A stretch of 16,660 nucleotides of DNA from an uncultured Bacteroidales bacterium (GTDB lineage: Bacteria; Bacteroidota; Bacteroidia; Bacteroidales; P3): the NCBI GenBank assembly GCA_937901525.1, contig CALDHX010000024.1, positions 1-16,660 of the forward strand, read 5' to 3'. Under the pieces are notes generated by a model. The model searched no databases. It was not told the origin of the DNA and worked only from the letters and a program-made list of their open reading frames with translations. The number at the start of each line of letters is the position of its first letter. The stretch's first letter is position 1. Position numbers and translations under genes: made by a program. Of the stretch, positions 15,102 through 16,660 are shown in pieces.

Positions 15102-16136
15102 TTATTTTTTAACAGGCAAAGATAATAATTTTTTCGTACTAAGCAAACCACATGCCGCTAAAATATCCTCACCCCTTGAAGCACGAATAGTAGTTATAAT
15201 CCCCTTAGCAGAAAGACTATCCCTAAATTTAATCATATCCTCTTGCTCAGCAGATTGAAAAATAGTATTAGGAATTGAATGAAAACGAATAAGATTAACC
15301 CTACACTCCAAATCCCCAAGTTCCCTTGCAAGAGTTAGAATATGATGAGGTTTATTATTAAGATTATTAAACACAATATACTCAAAAGTTAAGCGTCTTT
15401 GACCACTCCAATCATACTGCTTTAATAACTCAATGACATCTTCAATTCCATACGCTTTCTCAATAGGCATAATCTCCTTACGTTCGCTTGGAATAATATT
15501 ATGTAAACTAATAGCAAGATGAACATTAGTATTATCGAGAAAATCCTTTAACTTAGGTAAGAACCCACAAGTGCTTACCGTTATACGCTTACCACTCCAT
15601 GCCATGCCCCATGGGGAAGTCAAAACCTCAAGTGAACGCATCACATTATCATAATTATCCAAAGGTTCCCCCATTCCCATGTACACCACATTAGTTAAGA
15701 GCGAAAACTCATCAATACTCCTTATAATATTAAGAATTTCGTTAGTAGTAAGATTACGCTTTAACCCCTGCTTACCTGTAGAGCAAAACTGACAATTCAT
15801 TCTACACCCCACTTGCGTACTTACACAAAGCGTATAACGCTCCTTATCGGGAATCATAACTGCCTCTACCCACGCATTACCTTCATATTCAAAGAGATAT
15901 TTCTTAGTTCCGTCCTTAGAGGTAATAAACTCAACGTAAGGCGTAAGACCAAAATCGAATATATCCTCCAATGCCGCTCTTGCCTTCAAAGAAAGGTTAG
16001 ACATCTGTGAAATTGAGGAAATTTCCTTCTTATATAACCAATCTGCTATTTGTTTAGCAGTGAACTTAGCAAGCGAAAGAGAAGCACAAATCTCCTCTAA
16101 TTCCTGCAAAGTTTTTCCATAAAGTTTATCTTTCAT
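15102..16136 (-). CDS. rlmN: 23S rRNA/tRNA (adenine-C2)-methyltransferase, radical SAM
   Basis: This 344-aa dual-specificity methyltransferase would make m2A at 23S rRNA A2503 and at A37 of some tRNAs (E. coli numbering). The iron-sulfur ligands are Cys111, Cys115 and Cys118 in CRMNCQFC. The cysteines that carry and resolve the methyl intermediate correspond to Cys104 (LCVSTQVG) and Cys329 (GEDILAACG). MGMGEPLDNYD (153-163) and the N-terminal helical RNA-binding part are also present. Length fits RlmN. Cys104 distinguishes it from ordinary radical SAM enzymes, and no C-terminal changes suggest a Cfr resistance enzyme. A -7 box lies so close upstream that the mRNA may be leaderless. It is the first gene of the six-gene - strand run. 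Confidence 0.95.
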   Translation of the reverse strand: MKDKLYGKTLQELEEICASLSLAKFTAKQIADWLYKKEISSISQMSNLSLKARAALEDIFDFGLTPYVEFITSKDGTKKYLFEYEGNAWVEAVMIPDKERYTLCVSTQVGCRMNCQFCSTGKQGLKRNLTTNEILNIIRSIDEFSLLTNVVYMGMGEPLDNYDNVMRSLEVLTSPWGMAWSGKRITVSTCGFLPKLKDFLDNTNVHLAISLHNIIPSERKEIMPIEKAYGIEDVIELLKQYDWSGQRRLTFEYIVFNNLNNKPHHILTLARELGDLECRVNLIRFHSIPNTIFQSAEQEDMIKFRDSLSAKGIITTIRASRGEDILAACGLLSTKKLLSLPVKK

Positions 16137-16141
16137 GAGTG

Positions 16142-16149
16142 CAAAGATA
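16142..16149 (-). promoter_or_regulatory. rlmN: -7 element upstream of rlmN
   Basis: TATCTTTG (16149-16142 on the - strand) matches TAnnTTTG and is followed by C, a common form in Bacteroidota. Transcription would begin about 5-6 bases downstream, almost at the rlmN ATG (16136-16134). No TTG is evident at the -33 position; the region is poly-T/A. Confidence 0.45.
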
Positions 16150-16189
16150 CGATTTATTTAATTTTTTTTATCTATATTCTTTAATTATA

Positions 16190-16624
16190 TTAATCTACAT
16201 CTCTACCTAATGGCATTCTACCATCGACACCATCTTTTGTAAAACCATATTCATTATATCCATCTCTATCATAACCATCTATATCATAACCTTCTATGTC
16301 ATAACCTTCTTCATCACGATTAGTTCCTGTTTTATGATGTAAATTATCATAATTAAAACCAAACTCATTTAACCCATCTTTATTAAACCCAAAATAATTC
16401 AATCCTGTATGATAATCATATCCATCTTTTTCACCCTCATCATCATAACTTTCAAGATAAGGTTCACCCATTTGGGGTGGATTATGAAATGAAAGTAAAT
16501 GAAGTTCACCACATTCTTTACATTTTATTAACCATTGCTGTCTTTTTGGTGTGTCTACTGTTTTTCTTACTAATTCAAATTCAGGACATTCACATTCCCA
16601 ACATTCATTATCTTTTAATACCAT
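16190..16624 (-). CDS. Zinc-ribbon-like protein with C-terminal GYD pentapeptide repeats
   Basis: I do not recognise this 144-aa protein. The N-terminal 40 residues carry two Cys clusters, CWECEC (8-13) and CKEC (35-38), spaced like a small zinc ribbon. From about residue 73 the sequence becomes a periodic, very acidic array of five-residue units of the form xG(Y/F/L)(D/N)x. It is cleanest at 106-130 (EGYDIEGYDIDGYDRDGYNE), with looser units at 73-92 and up to 135. There is no signal peptide or membrane segment. The gap to rlmN is 53 bp and holds the rlmN -7 box. The upstream region is cut by the window end. The repeat could bind metal or a partner, or form a β-solenoid; function is unknown. 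Confidence 0.7.
   Translation of the reverse strand: MVLKDNECWECECPEFELVRKTVDTPKRQQWLIKCKECGELHLLSFHNPPQMGEPYLESYDDEGEKDGYDYHTGLNYFGFNKDGLNEFGFNYDNLHHKTGTNRDEEGYDIEGYDIDGYDRDGYNEYGFTKDGVDGRMPLGRDVD
16220..16408 (-). repeat. Tandem 15-bp coding repeats (GYD units)
   Basis: Within the 144-aa gene, 15-bp units are arranged head to tail. The clearest run is at 16245-16319 (units starting 16245, 16260, 16275, 16290 and 16305, sharing a CC(A/T)TCT..ATCATAA-like core). Degenerate units extend to about 16408. Each unit encodes one five-residue GYD repeat, so copy number could vary without frameshift. Confidence 0.7.
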
Positions 16625-16660
16625 AATGTTTATTTTTTTTATTTTTTTCTTTTATTATAT

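Noticed and set aside
15102..16136. rlmN considered as a Cfr-type antibiotic resistance methyltransferase
   Set aside because: The length, the AACG C-terminal catalytic segment and the N-terminal domain fit RlmN, and no resistance or mobile genes are nearby.
16245..16319. Regular 15-bp repeats considered as a CRISPR array or other repeat locus
   Set aside because: Units are contiguous with no spacers and keep a coding frame for pentapeptide repeats, so they are protein-coding tandem repeats.

Overview
The window reads as AT-rich chromosomal DNA from a member of the Bacteroidota. The support is: promoters of the Bacteroidota type (TTTG, about 20 bp, TAnnTTTG); a large secreted metalloprotease with a C-terminal type IX secretion (T9SS) sorting domain; GldN/PorN-like exported proteins; an IPExxVDY-type small protein; and weak or absent Shine-Dalgarno sequences. 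The genus cannot be fixed from the sequence. I see no rRNA, tRNA, CRISPR array, transposase or integrase, and no gene-free stretch over 300 bases.

Layout. (1) 1-118: 3' end of an AraC-family regulator on the + strand. (2) 130-2348: a compact segment, all coding on the - strand. It holds a three-gene operon (78-aa acidic protein, SecB-like chaperone, protein with ADP-ribosyltransferase-like motifs) and a separately promoted outer-membrane barrel gene. A 69-bp near-perfect copy of the AraC gene's 3' end lies at each edge of the segment (61-129 and 2280-2348), so it looks like an inserted or duplicated cassette. (3) 2349-5383: a - strand operon of an IPExxVDY-like protein, two tandem GldN/PorN-like exported paralogues and a TrmH/SpoU RNA methyltransferase, with overlapping or nearly touching genes. 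(4) 5486-7111: pruA on the + strand, with a textbook promoter and a strong terminator. (5) 7161-16136: six closely packed - strand genes (rlmN, secreted M6 protease, nadC, YihY-family membrane protein, DegT/DnrJ-type aminotransferase, initiating sugar-phosphate transferase), with gaps of 0-17 bp and no visible internal terminator. They probably share a transcript of about 9 kb that ends at the shared hairpin facing pruA. (6) 16190-16624: a small protein with a zinc-ribbon-like N-terminus and a C-terminal array of five-residue GYD repeats.

The most interesting region is 148-1378. An ADP-ribosyltransferase-like protein, a SecB-like chaperone and a small acidic protein form one operon. This is the composition of a toxin-antitoxin-chaperone (TAC) system, and especially of the CmdTAC type of phage defence, but with the order small protein-chaperone-toxin. 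The assignment rests on motifs I recognise by eye and on operon structure, not on a database search.

A second theme is T9SS biology. Two GldN/PorN-like proteins with internally duplicated domains lie away from any visible gldKLM genes. A T9SS cargo protease shares an operon with two sugar genes of the kind used to build surface glycans, which in some Bacteroidota anchor T9SS cargo.
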